From the NCBI GenBank assembly GCA_946482045.1, contig CAMLPZ010000028.1:1-23078 (forward strand): DNA of 23,078 nucleotides, written 5' to 3'. Below the pieces are notes generated by a model. The model made no database searches, was not told the origin of the DNA, and was given only the letters and a program-made list of their open reading frames with translations. A program made the translations under genes and the position numbers. This document shows, in pieces, positions 1 through 7,295 of the stretch; position 1 is the stretch's first letter, and each line of letters starts with the position of its first letter. This DNA is from an uncultured Asticcacaulis sp. Lineage in GTDB: Bacteria; Pseudomonadota; Alphaproteobacteria; Caulobacterales; Caulobacteraceae.

Positions 1-244
1 TCGAGTTCATATAGAGCAGGCCGTCGATCCCCTTCATCTGCTGTTCGATGATCTGGGTGACGCTGTCTTCGACGGTCTTGGCCGACGCGCCGGGATAGAA
101 GGCGTTGACCGATACCTGCGGCAGGGCGATCTGCGGATACTGCGCTACCGGCAGGTTGGCTATCGACAGCAGGCCCGCCATCATGATGACGATGGCCACC
201 ACCCAGGCAAAGATGGGGCGGTGAATGAAGAAACGGGAGATCAT
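1..244 (-). CDS. RND multidrug efflux pump inner-membrane permease (AcrB/MexB family), N-terminal part only
   Basis: This is the first 81 codons of an RND permease that continues beyond the left edge. The translation begins [15 protein letters not shown], followed by a hydrophobic stretch (about residues 10-30) that forms the first transmembrane helix, then [12 protein letters not shown] and [15 protein letters not shown]. These are the diagnostic opening blocks of AcrB/MexB-type proton-driven drug exporters, which normally run to about 1,040 residues. The ATG at 244 matches the usual family start. The gene follows the adaptor gene by 108 bp on the same strand, the usual adaptor-then-pump order. 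Substrates cannot be inferred from this fragment. No outer-membrane factor gene is visible in the window. Confidence 0.93.
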   Translation of the reverse strand, partial: MISRFFIHRPIFAWVVAIVIMMAGLLSIANLPVAQYPQIALPQVSVNAFYPGASAKTVEDSVTQIIEQQMKGIDGLLYMNS

Positions 245-352
245 GCCTTAATTCCTTCGGCAGTCTTTTGGAGCGATAGGTCGAAAGGCGGGGGCGGTTC
301 TCGACGGGCTATCGCGACGGAATTCGAGCGGCGTCCAAACGGAGTCCGGGCG

Positions 353-1531
353 TTATTTCTGGCCGGGCGCACCGGCTGGGGCGGGCGCCTTCGAGCCGGC
401 GGGAACGGGTTTGACCGGCGCGTCAGGCATGACCTTTTGCAGGCCTTCGACGATCACCCGATCACCGGCTTGCAGGCCTTCGGTCACCAGCCACTTGTCG
501 CCGACCGTCTGGGTTGCCTTGATGGGGCGGGGTTGCGCCTTGTTGCCCTTGCTGACGACCATGACCATGGCATTGCCCTTGGGGTCGCGCGTTACAGCCG
601 GCTGGGGCACCAGGATGCCGTTGCCGACGACGCCGGAGACGATGCGCGCCTTGGCGTACATACCGGGCAGAAGCGTGCCGTTGGGATTGGGGAAGAGGGC
701 GCGCAGGGTGACGGTGCCGGTGGCTTCGTCGACCGAAACGTCCGAGAACTGCAGGCGGCCCTTGACCGGATGAACCGTGCCGTCTTCGAGGATTAGCTCG
801 ACCTCGGCCGTGCCCGGCTGGCTGATTTCACCATTGGCCGAGGCGCGCTTGAGGTTCATCAGGTCGGTGGCCGACTGGTTGATGTCGAGATAGACCTGGC
901 TGGTGTTCTGGATCTTGGCCAGTTCAGTTGGCTGCGCGGCCGTGACGAGTGCGCCCGGCGTGACCGACGACTTGCCGATGCGGCCTGAAATGGGCGCTGT
1001 CACACGGGTATAGTCGAGATTGATCCGGGCGGTCTGGAGCGCGGCTTCCGCTGCCTCCTGCTGCGCCTCTGCCTGTTGCAGCGTCGCCTGGGCGTCGTCA
1101 TTCTCCTGCTTGGAGACGGCGTTGGTTTTGACCAGTTCGGCGTAGCGCTGGGCGCGCAGGCGGGCCGAGGTCACGGCCGCCTTGGCTTGGGACACCTGGG
1201 CCTGGGCGCTGGCAACAGCTGCCTGGAACGGCGCTGCGTCGATCTGGTAGAGTGACTGGCCCTGCTGGACAAAGCCGCCTTCGGTGAACAGGCGCTGCTT
1301 GACGATGCCCGATACCTGCGGACGCACATCCGAAACCAGGTAGGCCGAGGTACGGCCCGACAGGACGGTCGTCAGGTTGACCGGTTCGGTCTGGACCGTT
1401 ACGACACCGACCTCCGCGGCCATACCCTGGGGCATGCCGCCTTCCGGCTTCTTGCCGCAGGCGGCAAGGCCGAGGCTAAGCGCCAGGATAGCCGTTGCGG
1501 CAAGCTTGAGGGGCAAAAGGGGCGATCTCAT
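353..1531 (-). CDS. RND efflux periplasmic adaptor (membrane fusion protein, AcrA/MexA family), lipoprotein
   Basis: This 392-residue adaptor links the RND pump to an outer-membrane channel. The N-terminus is a lipoprotein signal ending in the lipobox LAAC (Cys25). The first half-lipoyl motif (VRPQVSGIV) lies near residues 68-78. An Ala/Gln-rich region at about 100-170 forms the alpha-helical hairpin. The second half-lipoyl motif (TRVTAPISGRIG) lies near 175-186, followed by the beta-barrel and membrane-proximal domains and a Pro/Ala-rich tail. Length is typical of AcrA/MexA (about 380-400). It is the promoter-proximal gene of the pump operon and is divergent from a TetR-family gene. Expression is probably controlled by that regulator from the shared intergenic region. 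Confidence 0.95.
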   Translation of the reverse strand: MRSPLLPLKLAATAILALSLGLAACGKKPEGGMPQGMAAEVGVVTVQTEPVNLTTVLSGRTSAYLVSDVRPQVSGIVKQRLFTEGGFVQQGQSLYQIDAAPFQAAVASAQAQVSQAKAAVTSARLRAQRYAELVKTNAVSKQENDDAQATLQQAEAQQEAAEAALQTARINLDYTRVTAPISGRIGKSSVTPGALVTAAQPTELAKIQNTSQVYLDINQSATDLMNLKRASANGEISQPGTAEVELILEDGTVHPVKGRLQFSDVSVDEATGTVTLRALFPNPNGTLLPGMYAKARIVSGVVGNGILVPQPAVTRDPKGNAMVMVVSKGNKAQPRPIKATQTVGDKWLVTEGLQAGDRVIVEGLQKVMPDAPVKPVPAGSKAPAPAGAPGQK

Positions 1532-1637
1532 GCGGGTGCTCCGGAGGGCCAGAATTTTTCTGAACGCAGGGTAATGATACTATTGTGCGCCGCAACCCTT
1601 GCCAGAATGTGTCAGCAAGAAGTGATGATGCAAATGT

Positions 1638-1653
1638 GAATGAACGATCATTC
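1638..1653. promoter_or_regulatory. Probable TetR-family operator between efflux operon and regulator gene
   Basis: The sequence is an inverted repeat with arms GAATGA and TCATTC around a 4-base centre (ACGA). It is the strongest dyad seen in the 220-bp divergent intergenic region, and its GAACG/TTC-type half-sites resemble those bound by many TetR-family repressors. It lies about 107 bp upstream of the adaptor start and about 99 bp upstream of the preferred regulator start. A weak minus-strand -35-like hexamer (TTGAGA, 1652-1657) overlaps its edge, but no convincing -10 was found. Function as the operator is inferred from position and shape. Confidence 0.55.
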
Positions 1654-1751
1654 TCAAATCTGGTGTTATGCGGCTTTTTCGTGTATGTCAATCGGACCGC
1701 AACATTAAAAATCGTTTACCGCCTTTTGTGCAAAGGATTTCCGCGTACAAC

Positions 1752-2408
1752 ATGACCAGTACCCCGAGCCCGGCCGCTGGGTCGAGACCCCGCCAGAGCC
1801 GTGAAATCCGGCAACAGCAGATCCTCGATGCCACCCTGAACTGTGTCCGCAAGTCGGGCTTTCATGGCGCCAGCATGGCCGATATTGCCGCAGAAGCGAA
1901 GATGAGCGTCGGTGTCATCTACCGCTACTTCGCCAACAAGGAAGCGATCATCGAAGCCATCGTTGCCAATGACCTGGCCGAAATGCGCGCCAAATTCGCT
2001 GAGTGGGAGGCAACGCCCGATGACAAACTCCTCGATACGGTATTGGAGGTGCTCGAGTACGCCGTCGAGCACAAATATATGTGCGGCAATGCGGCGATGG
2101 CGCTCGAGGTGCTGGCCGAGGCGGGGCGCAACCCGCGTGTGGCGGCGATCGTTCAGGCTGCTGATGTCCAGGAACGCGAGCTTGGGCGTAGCCTGTGTCG
2201 CCGCCTCAATCGCAGCAGTGATCCGCTTGAGATGGACATGCGCGGCGAAATTATCAGCATGATTTTCGACGGCATGATGATCCGGGCCATCTGCAATCCC
2301 GACATCGATCGCAAGGCGCTGCTGGCGGGGTTGAGGCCCGTGATGCGCAGCCTGTTCACGCTGTCCAATGATGCGTTAAACGCCTCGAAAGACGTCGGGT
2401 CCGTATAA
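1752..2408 (+). CDS. TetR/AcrR-family transcriptional regulator, divergent from the efflux operon
   Basis: This 218-residue protein has a TetR N-terminal DNA-binding domain at about residues 15-65. It contains REIRQQQILDATLNCV, then the helix-turn-helix GASMADIAAEAKMSVGVIYRYFANKEAI, which is the family's best-conserved block. The C-terminal helices form a variable ligand-binding and dimerisation domain. The frame is open from an ATG at 1668, but the added 28 residues are unlike any TetR extension. The ATG at 1752 gives a standard N-terminus and has an AAGGA about 15 bases upstream, which is a loose spacing. Divergence from an RND operon is the classic AcrR arrangement, so it probably represses the pump and itself until a ligand binds. 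Confidence 0.88.
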   Translation: MTSTPSPAAGSRPRQSREIRQQQILDATLNCVRKSGFHGASMADIAAEAKMSVGVIYRYFANKEAIIEAIVANDLAEMRAKFAEWEATPDDKLLDTVLEVLEYAVEHKYMCGNAAMALEVLAEAGRNPRVAAIVQAADVQERELGRSLCRRLNRSSDPLEMDMRGEIISMIFDGMMIRAICNPDIDRKALLAGLRPVMRSLFTLSNDALNASKDVGSV

Positions 2409-2411
2409 GAA

Positions 2412-2437
2412 AGGCCTCATGCGATGGCATGAGGCCT
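2412..2437. terminator. Bidirectional hairpin terminator between convergent TetR and TonB-receptor genes
   Basis: This is a perfect 11-bp inverted repeat (AGGCCTCATGC and its complement) with a GATG loop, starting 3 bases after the regulator's stop codon. Read on the minus strand the stem is followed by TTTCTTAT, a usable U-tract for the receptor transcript. On the plus strand the trailing bases are only partly T-rich. It sits within the 53-bp gap between two convergent genes. Confidence 0.85.
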
Positions 2438-2461
2438 GCTTCGTTCCGGTAGCCGGATAGT

Positions 2462-4546
2462 TTAGAAGTCGTAATCCAGGGTGACCATGATGCTGCGCGG
2501 CGGGGCGTAGAAAGCCTGGGTCCACATCAGGCTGGCAAAGTACTTTTCATCGAAGGCGTTCTTGATGTTGAGTGATGCGCGCAAGTGGTCGGCGACCTTG
2601 AAGCTGGCGGTCAAGTCGACGACGGAGTAGCCTTCCTGGGTGACCGTAGTGCCGAGATCCTTGGTCGAGGTCTCGCCCTGCCAGCGGAAGGCGACGCCAA
2701 GGCGGGCGTCGCGGTATGGCAGGCTGTAGGTCGTGGAAAGTTTCAGCGTCTTGCGCGGCACATAGGTTCGGGCGTCGTTGCCGTCCTTGTCCTTGATCGA
2801 CAGGTCGGTCCAGCCGCCATTGACGGTCCATTCTGGCGTGATGCGCCCCGCGACTTCGAACTCATAGCCTTCGACGAAGGTATCGACGCCAATGTAATAG
2901 CTGTCGAGCGTTCCGGGGATGTAGCCGGCATATTCGGCCAGGTTATACTGCTCCGACTTGAAGATGGCTGCCGTGGCATAGAGACGGCGGTCGAGCCATT
3001 CAGACTTTACGCCGGCTTCGAAGCTCTTGCCCTCGGCGGCTTCCAGGCGGTTGCGGTTGATGTCGCTTTCCGACTGCGGGTCGAAGATGTCGCTGTAGCT
3101 GGCATAGAGCGACAGGTTGGTGTTCAGATCATAGACCGCGCCGACATAGGGGCTGACCTTCTGTTCCGAGCGCACCTGCGCGACTCCGTAGGAGAAACCG
3201 GTCGTGTCGAGGTCGATGGCGTTGACACCCAGAACACCCTTGAACTTATCAGTGACGTTGAGGTGGATGGCGGCATAGGCACGCGACAGCTTGTTCTCGA
3301 TGTCTTCAGCCAGGTAGGCATCCGGATAGGCCGGCTCGGCCGGCGGGACAATCGTCGTGCCCTGATAGGCCGGATAGTCGAAGAAGTTGGCGAAAGCTTC
3401 CCATTTGCGGCTCTTGCTCTTCGACGTATTGAAGCCGGCGACGACCTGATGGTCACGTCCGAACAGGCTGACCTTGCCGTTGGCGATAAGGTCGAACATG
3501 TCCTGCTTCAGTTCGGACGGATACTTGCCGCTCATGCCGCCGACGCCGAGGCCGGTCGTCTTGTCGGGATTACCGTAGGCGTAGAGCAGCTTGGCATTGT
3601 CATCGTAGTCACGGTGCGTGAACACGCCCTTGACCGTCCAGCCGCTGTCGAATTCATAGGACAGTTCGGCGAAGGCGATGCGGTTGTGTGTGTCCCAGTA
3701 GGTCCACGGCGCGGCTGTTGTCGCCGACACGTCGTAGTCGATTTGCGTGCCATCCGACCAGACGAGCGGCAGGGCGCCCCAATTGTTGCCGTCGGCCAGG
3801 TTGTCCTGCTGCGAGTAGCCAGCCGTGGCGTTCAGCTTGCCGGTGATGTCCCACGACAGGATCCCCGAATAGACGTTGCGGTCCACGCTGTAATAGTCGA
3901 GGTAGCTATCGGTGTCGGTGCGGGCATAGACCAGCCGGCCGGTGACGGTCGCGTCGGCATTCAACGGGCCCGACACGTCGCCGGTCAGGCGCAGATTGTC
4001 CCAGGAGCCGTAGCCGACCGACGTGCTGGCGCGGAAGTCCTTTGTCGGACGCTTGCGGATATAGTTGATCGTCGCCGACGGGTTGCCGGTGCCGGTCATC
4101 ATGCCGTTGGCGCCGCGCACGGCTTCGATGCGCTCGAAGAGGGCGACGTCGAACGCGCCGGTTTGCAGGCCCCAGTCGAGCGGCTGACCGATGCCGTCGA
4201 CCTGAAAGTTGATGATGTCGAAGCCGCGTGAATTGTAATAGGTGCGGTCAGTTTCAACCGACTCGACATTGATGCCGGGCAGGATGGCCAGCAACTGGTT
4301 GGCATCCGTAAGGGCGAATTGCTCGATCTGCTGCGCCGTGACAACCGTCACCGACTGCGGCGTTTCGCGTAAAGACAGGTCGAGGCCCGTGGCGCCCGCC
4401 GATTCGCGGATAACGCGCTTGCCCAGGACGATCACTTCCTTGCCTTCTTCCGAAGCAGCCGCATCGTCCGCCATGGCGGGAAGGGCGGACACGAGGCCCA
4501 GCAGGATCAGGGCCGAAACGGAGGTACGAAGCGGGGTCTTGAACAT
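2462..4546 (-). CDS. TonB-dependent outer-membrane receptor, siderophore type
   Basis: This 694-residue outer-membrane beta-barrel probably imports a ferric siderophore using TonB energy. A Sec signal peptide ends near AMA (about residue 26). A TonB-box-like KEVIVLG follows at about residues 36-42. The plug domain, about 53-170, contains RETPQSVTVVT, YYNSRGFD, FQVDGIG, FERIEAVRGANGMM and NPSATINYIRKRP, a set typical of siderophore receptors rather than of the large carbohydrate or oligopeptide receptors. The barrel ends in an aromatic C-terminal Phe (LDYDF), as outer-membrane insertion requires. There is no N-terminal signalling domain, so it does not work through a FecR/sigma pathway. It lies downstream of the PepSY gene with its own promoter and Fur-like site. 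The ligand is not identifiable from sequence. Confidence 0.93.
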   Translation of the reverse strand: MFKTPLRTSVSALILLGLVSALPAMADDAAASEEGKEVIVLGKRVIRESAGATGLDLSLRETPQSVTVVTAQQIEQFALTDANQLLAILPGINVESVETDRTYYNSRGFDIINFQVDGIGQPLDWGLQTGAFDVALFERIEAVRGANGMMTGTGNPSATINYIRKRPTKDFRASTSVGYGSWDNLRLTGDVSGPLNADATVTGRLVYARTDTDSYLDYYSVDRNVYSGILSWDITGKLNATAGYSQQDNLADGNNWGALPLVWSDGTQIDYDVSATTAAPWTYWDTHNRIAFAELSYEFDSGWTVKGVFTHRDYDDNAKLLYAYGNPDKTTGLGVGGMSGKYPSELKQDMFDLIANGKVSLFGRDHQVVAGFNTSKSKSRKWEAFANFFDYPAYQGTTIVPPAEPAYPDAYLAEDIENKLSRAYAAIHLNVTDKFKGVLGVNAIDLDTTGFSYGVAQVRSEQKVSPYVGAVYDLNTNLSLYASYSDIFDPQSESDINRNRLEAAEGKSFEAGVKSEWLDRRLYATAAIFKSEQYNLAEYAGYIPGTLDSYYIGVDTFVEGYEFEVAGRITPEWTVNGGWTDLSIKDKDGNDARTYVPRKTLKLSTTYSLPYRDARLGVAFRWQGETSTKDLGTTVTQEGYSVVDLTASFKVADHLRASLNIKNAFDEKYFASLMWTQAFYAPPRSIMVTLDYDF

Positions 4547-4582
4547 GGGAACAGCCTTTCAGAGCGGTATACACACAGTCAC

Positions 4583-4604
4583 CGCATTAAGAATGCGTCG
4601 CATT
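4583..4604 (-). promoter_or_regulatory. Fur-like operator with three overlapping half-sites, upstream of TonB receptor gene
   Basis: Three half-sites follow one another: CGCATT, AAG, AATGCG, T, CGCATT. The first pair forms a 6-3-6 palindrome and the second pair a 6-1-6 palindrome sharing the middle arm. Half-sites of the AATGCG/TGCGAAT type occur in alphaproteobacterial Fur boxes. The array lies 36 bp upstream of the receptor ATG and covers the proposed -10 (4601-4606), which is the position expected for iron-dependent repression. The identification as Fur is an inference. Confidence 0.6.
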
Positions 4605-4628
4605 TACTACATGGTGCGTGGCTGTCAA
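4601..4628 (-). promoter_or_regulatory. Sigma-70-type promoter for the TonB receptor gene
   Basis: On the minus strand a perfect -35 hexamer TTGACA (4623-4628) is followed after 16 bases by TAAATG (4601-4606) as the -10. This would place the transcription start about 45-50 bases before the receptor ATG at 4546. The Fur-like half-site array overlaps the -10. A further imperfect palindrome (TGCGAAT...ATTGCA, 4635-4649) lies just upstream of the -35 and could be a second binding site. Confidence 0.6.
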
Positions 4629-4672
4629 GCAATATGCGAATGAATTGCAAAATCGATTAACGATTTGCCGGG

Positions 4673-6202
4673 CTACTGGCCGATTTGCAACATCATGGCC
4701 TTGCGCACGCGCAGCCAGCCGTGAAGCGCCGTGGCGGTAAAGCCCAGGCCCATCAGGATCAGGACGATATTGACCTGCAACGCTGCGATGGTGCCCGAAG
4801 CGTGGACGGCCTGGTGGACGCCTGCCATCGCGATCAGGCTGAGGCCGAGAGTCATGCGCATCAGCCGTGAAACCTCGGCCACGGGCGCCTGGCTGAAGCG
4901 ATAGCTGGCGAAGGTCACGGCTGTCATCAATGCCATGCCGGTCCAGAAGACCGGTACGGGCGGGACGGGTAGGCCCGCGCCGGTAAAGCCCATGGAAATG
5001 GCGAAGGTCAGCGCGATCATGGCAGGCGCGCCATAGATCAGCACGGTCCATAGGCGATGGACGAGCGGATGCGGCTTGCCCTTTTCGGCCGACTTGGTCA
5101 GCCAGATATCCATGCCGGCCGAGATCATCACCGTCAGGCCGAAGCCAAGGATGGCATAGATCAGCTTGACCGGCCAGCCGCCGAAGGAGCCGAAGTGCAG
5201 GTCGTAGAGGCTGGCGGCGATCTGGCGTCCGGCGGGACCGTCGGACAGATGGTAGCTCCCCTTGAGATTGCCCACCGAATCGAAGCGCCAGGCTTCGCCA
5301 TAGACTAGACGCTGGGCCGGCTGGGTGGTGATCTCGATAAACTCGGTCGGAGTGCCAACCATACGGATGGCGATGAAGGTCATTGGCTGGTCGGGAACAG
5401 CGGCCTTGAGATTGTTGATGGCGTTGATCATGGCGCCGTCCTGCAGGGGCTTGCCTCCCGTGGCTGCGGTAATTTCGGCCTGGCTGCCGAAGATCGGCTC
5501 GTAGGCCTTCAGGATGTCGCCATTATAAAAGAGCAGCCCCATGACCATGGCAACGAGCTGGCCGAGCCCGATCAGCGTGCCGGTGATGGTGATGATCAGG
5601 CCGAAGGGCAGGGTCCAGGCGCCAATCCGATTATGCAGGTCGGCCTTGGTCAGATGACCCTGGCTGCGTATCCGAAACGCAAAGGCGTCGCGGAACATCT
5701 TGGGATGCGACAGGGCACCTCCAATCAAAAGCGCCATCATGCCGATGCCGAACAGGCAGACGATGATCATACCGAAGCTTTCCGGCAGATGCATATAATA
5801 GTGCAGTTCGGTCAGGAAGTGGGTCAGGTCGTGGCTGGCCGGGCCGACATAGCTGCCGGCCTGATCGTAGCCACGCGCCTCATGGCCATAGCCGACGACA
5901 AGGCGTGGCATCTCGGCAGACGGCACGGTAATGTAGAGATCCGTGTCGAGCGGTCCGCGATGGGTGTCCGCCAGCATGACGGCGCGCGTGTCGGCCGTTG
6001 CCCGTGCAATGGCTTCGGGCGTGACGGTTGTGAATTCGGGTACGTTCGGACGCTCCCAGCGCTCGAACTCCACATAGTAGACGCCGACCCAGCCCGACAG
6101 GCAGATCAGGTAGAGGATGGCGCACAGGCTGAGGCCCAGGATCTTGTGGCCATGCAGGACACGGCGGACGAAGGGGGCGGGGACCTTGGGCCAAAGGGTC
6201 AT
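4673..6202 (-). CDS. PepSY-associated transmembrane protein of the iron-uptake locus
   Basis: This 509-residue inner-membrane protein belongs to the PepSY_TM family (PiuB/FegB-like), often encoded beside siderophore receptors and thought to act after outer-membrane passage, perhaps in iron reduction or release. The first helix is at about 20-43 after RRVLHGHK. A periplasmic part follows, then helices near 142-162 and 197-224. Four or more helices lie in the C-terminal third. Histidine-bearing segments typical of the family are visible: HGH near 18, TELHYYMH (131-138), ADLHNRIGAW (187-196) and YDLHFGSFGGW. The frame is open 81 codons further upstream, but those residues lack family character. 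The ATG at 6202 overlaps the preceding gene's stop as ATGA, so translation is probably coupled. Confidence 0.88.
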   Translation of the reverse strand: MTLWPKVPAPFVRRVLHGHKILGLSLCAILYLICLSGWVGVYYVEFERWERPNVPEFTTVTPEAIARATADTRAVMLADTHRGPLDTDLYITVPSAEMPRLVVGYGHEARGYDQAGSYVGPASHDLTHFLTELHYYMHLPESFGMIIVCLFGIGMMALLIGGALSHPKMFRDAFAFRIRSQGHLTKADLHNRIGAWTLPFGLIITITGTLIGLGQLVAMVMGLLFYNGDILKAYEPIFGSQAEITAATGGKPLQDGAMINAINNLKAAVPDQPMTFIAIRMVGTPTEFIEITTQPAQRLVYGEAWRFDSVGNLKGSYHLSDGPAGRQIAASLYDLHFGSFGGWPVKLIYAILGFGLTVMISAGMDIWLTKSAEKGKPHPLVHRLWTVLIYGAPAMIALTFAISMGFTGAGLPVPPVPVFWTGMALMTAVTFASYRFSQAPVAEVSRLMRMTLGLSLIAMAGVHQAVHASGTIAALQVNIVLILMGLGFTATALHGWLRVRKAMMLQIGQ

Positions 6203-6810
6203 GACGACAGTGCTCCGCTGAGTAAGGGCAGGCCGACCACGGCGGATACAACGGCGGTGCTGGCAGTAATCAGGCCCAGGGCGCGCCACGGACGCTGGGC
6301 GCTGAGCGCTACCACCAGCGCGGTGGCCGAAGCGACGGAAAATGAAAAGACCGCCCAGGCGTAGCGCGTGGCGGCGTGGCCCGGCATATACTCCCAGGCC
6401 AACATGGCGACCGCCATGCCGGTTACTGGTGCAATGACGAGGCATGAAATCAGCCGCGCGGTAATACGTGCGATGCGCCGCTTGCCGGAATCATCCGGCA
6501 CCTCTGGCGCCGCGCGTTCACGCCGCTGCTTTTCGGGCTTTGCGGCCGTGTCCAGGTTGCGGATCGTCTGCCAGGCAATCAGCGCCAGCGGCAGGCTCAT
6601 GGCAATCAGAAAACCGATGGGGAGGCCGAAATCAGGCTTGTAGGCCGTCATCCACAGGGCGGCGGAGGTGAGCATGCCCAACCACGCGACGGGCACCGCG
6701 TATGGCGTGATAGATGCGGGCAAGCCGCGGCCCAGCCATCTAAGGTATAATAGTGCAACCGCTCCGGCGATAAGAACAATTGCCGCCAAGGTCATGAAGG
6801 CCGTATTCAT
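6199..6810 (-). CDS. Polytopic inner-membrane protein, function unknown, iron-uptake operon
   Basis: This 203-residue protein has five or six hydrophobic segments (about 3-22, 36-54, 64-83, 116-137, 147-166, 174-196) and a charged cytoplasmic loop rich in Lys, Arg and Glu at about 88-112. I do not recognise the family with certainty. Small polytopic proteins of the DUF3325/DUF3649 kind occupy this position in other receptor-PepSY operons, and this could be a diverged or fused counterpart. The start ATG has GGAAGG four bases upstream. Its stop overlaps the PepSY start by four bases. A Fur-like palindrome is centred about 50 bp upstream. Likely role: partner of the PepSY protein in handling imported iron-siderophore. 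Confidence 0.8.
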   Translation of the reverse strand: MNTAFMTLAAIVLIAGAVALLYLRWLGRGLPASITPYAVPVAWLGMLTSAALWMTAYKPDFGLPIGFLIAMSLPLALIAWQTIRNLDTAAKPEKQRRERAAPEVPDDSGKRRIARITARLISCLVIAPVTGMAVAMLAWEYMPGHAATRYAWAVFSFSVASATALVVALSAQRPWRALGLITASTAVVSAVVGLPLLSGALSS

Positions 6811-6850
6811 GACCTTCCGATATCAGCCGCTGCGGGGTGTGTAAATATAT

Positions 6851-6869
6851 ATTGCGATGCATTCGCAAT
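6851..6869 (-). promoter_or_regulatory. Fur-like palindrome upstream of the membrane-protein/PepSY genes
   Basis: Seven-base perfect arms ATTGCGA and TCGCAAT flank a 5-base centre (TGCAT), a 7-5-7 palindrome. The half-site type resembles that of the operator in front of the TonB receptor gene. It lies about 41 bp upstream of the ATG at 6810, in an AT-rich stretch (TATATATT on the minus strand) that could supply a -10. Both sites together suggest one iron-responsive regulator for the locus. The assignment to Fur is inferred from context and shape. Confidence 0.55.
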
Positions 6870-6905
6870 TATTCGACTTATTGATGAAGAGCGCGCGGCC
6901 GCCTA

Positions 6906-7073
6906 TCAGGAGGCGTCATCGATCAAATGCGGTGGCCGGCGGCGAGCCGTCCAGGCACTTAAGTTCCCTATGACGATGAACGGTGCCGACAGGACCCAGA
7001 TCGGTACGGCAATGGCGTAGGCCACGGCCAGCATGATGCCCTTCGGTTTTGTCGTTACGCTACAACTGACCAT
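6906..7073 (-). CDS. Small single-helix membrane protein (55 residues), iron-uptake locus
   Basis: This is a short open frame of 55 codons plus TGA. The translation begins MVSCSVTTKPKGIM, passes through a hydrophobic helix at about residues 13-37 (LAVAYAIAVPIW...), and ends in a basic then acidic tail (WTARRRPPHLIDDAS). A GAGGGG ribosome-binding sequence is very close to the ATG, so an internal Met14 is an alternative start. Codons are mostly GC-ending, like the neighbours. It is on the same strand as, and 95 bp ahead of, the 203-residue membrane protein. Its size and topology fit the tiny membrane proteins that often open receptor-PepSY operons. Function is unknown. Confidence 0.6.
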   Translation of the reverse strand: MVSCSVTTKPKGIMLAVAYAIAVPIWVLSAPFIVIGNLSAWTARRRPPHLIDDAS

Positions 7074-7193
7074 GGCCCCTCGTCAGCTCAGATACGATGG
7101 TGGCATAACACCGATACATCATTAATATTTGATTACCGGGAGCCGCCCGACAGGACAGGCCAATTGATTTCTCTGGCGAATATGACCAGATTT

Positions 7194-7222
7194 TTGCCTA
7201 ATTGGTCAGTCCAATATTGATA
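7194..7222 (+). promoter_or_regulatory. Candidate promoter with GntR-type operator for D-mannonate dehydratase
   Basis: An inverted repeat ATTGG-TCAGT-CCAAT (7201-7215) fills the 17-bp spacer between weak -35 (TTGCCT, 7194-7199) and -10 (TTGATA, 7217-7222) hexamers. TTGGT...CCAA half-sites are typical of FadR-subfamily GntR regulators, including UxuR/ExuR-type repressors of hexuronate genes. The known UxuR/ExuR site has a shorter centre, so the match is by type and not exact. A further half-site TGACCA lies at 7183-7188. The location about 80 bp upstream of a hexuronate gene supports induction by glucuronate or its derivatives. The promoter hexamers are poor. Confidence 0.4.
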
Positions 7223-7295
7223 GGTGCGGCGCGGTGCGATAAAGGTCAGACGTAAGTACGCAGCTATGCTGCATCAAAGACCGGGATAGACCAGT

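Noticed and set aside
1668..1751. N-terminal extension of the TetR regulator by 28 codons
   Set aside because: No similarity to TetR N-termini, and it would start only 15 bases after the operator-like dyad. The ATG at 1752 gives a normal length.
2585..4231. A 548-codon plus-strand frame opposite the TonB receptor
   Set aside because: Antisense shadow. The minus-strand product has a complete plug and barrel with signal peptide and C-terminal Phe.
4650..4666. AAATCG-ATTAA-CGATTT dyad just after the PepSY stop, considered as a terminator
   Set aside because: The stem is short and AT-rich and no U-tract follows on the minus strand. It may be part of the receptor promoter region, but nothing firm can be said.
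6203..6445. N-terminal extension of the PepSY protein by 81 codons
   Set aside because: Arg/Gly/His-rich and lying in another frame within the 203-residue membrane-protein gene. The ATGA overlap at 6199-6202 is the natural start.
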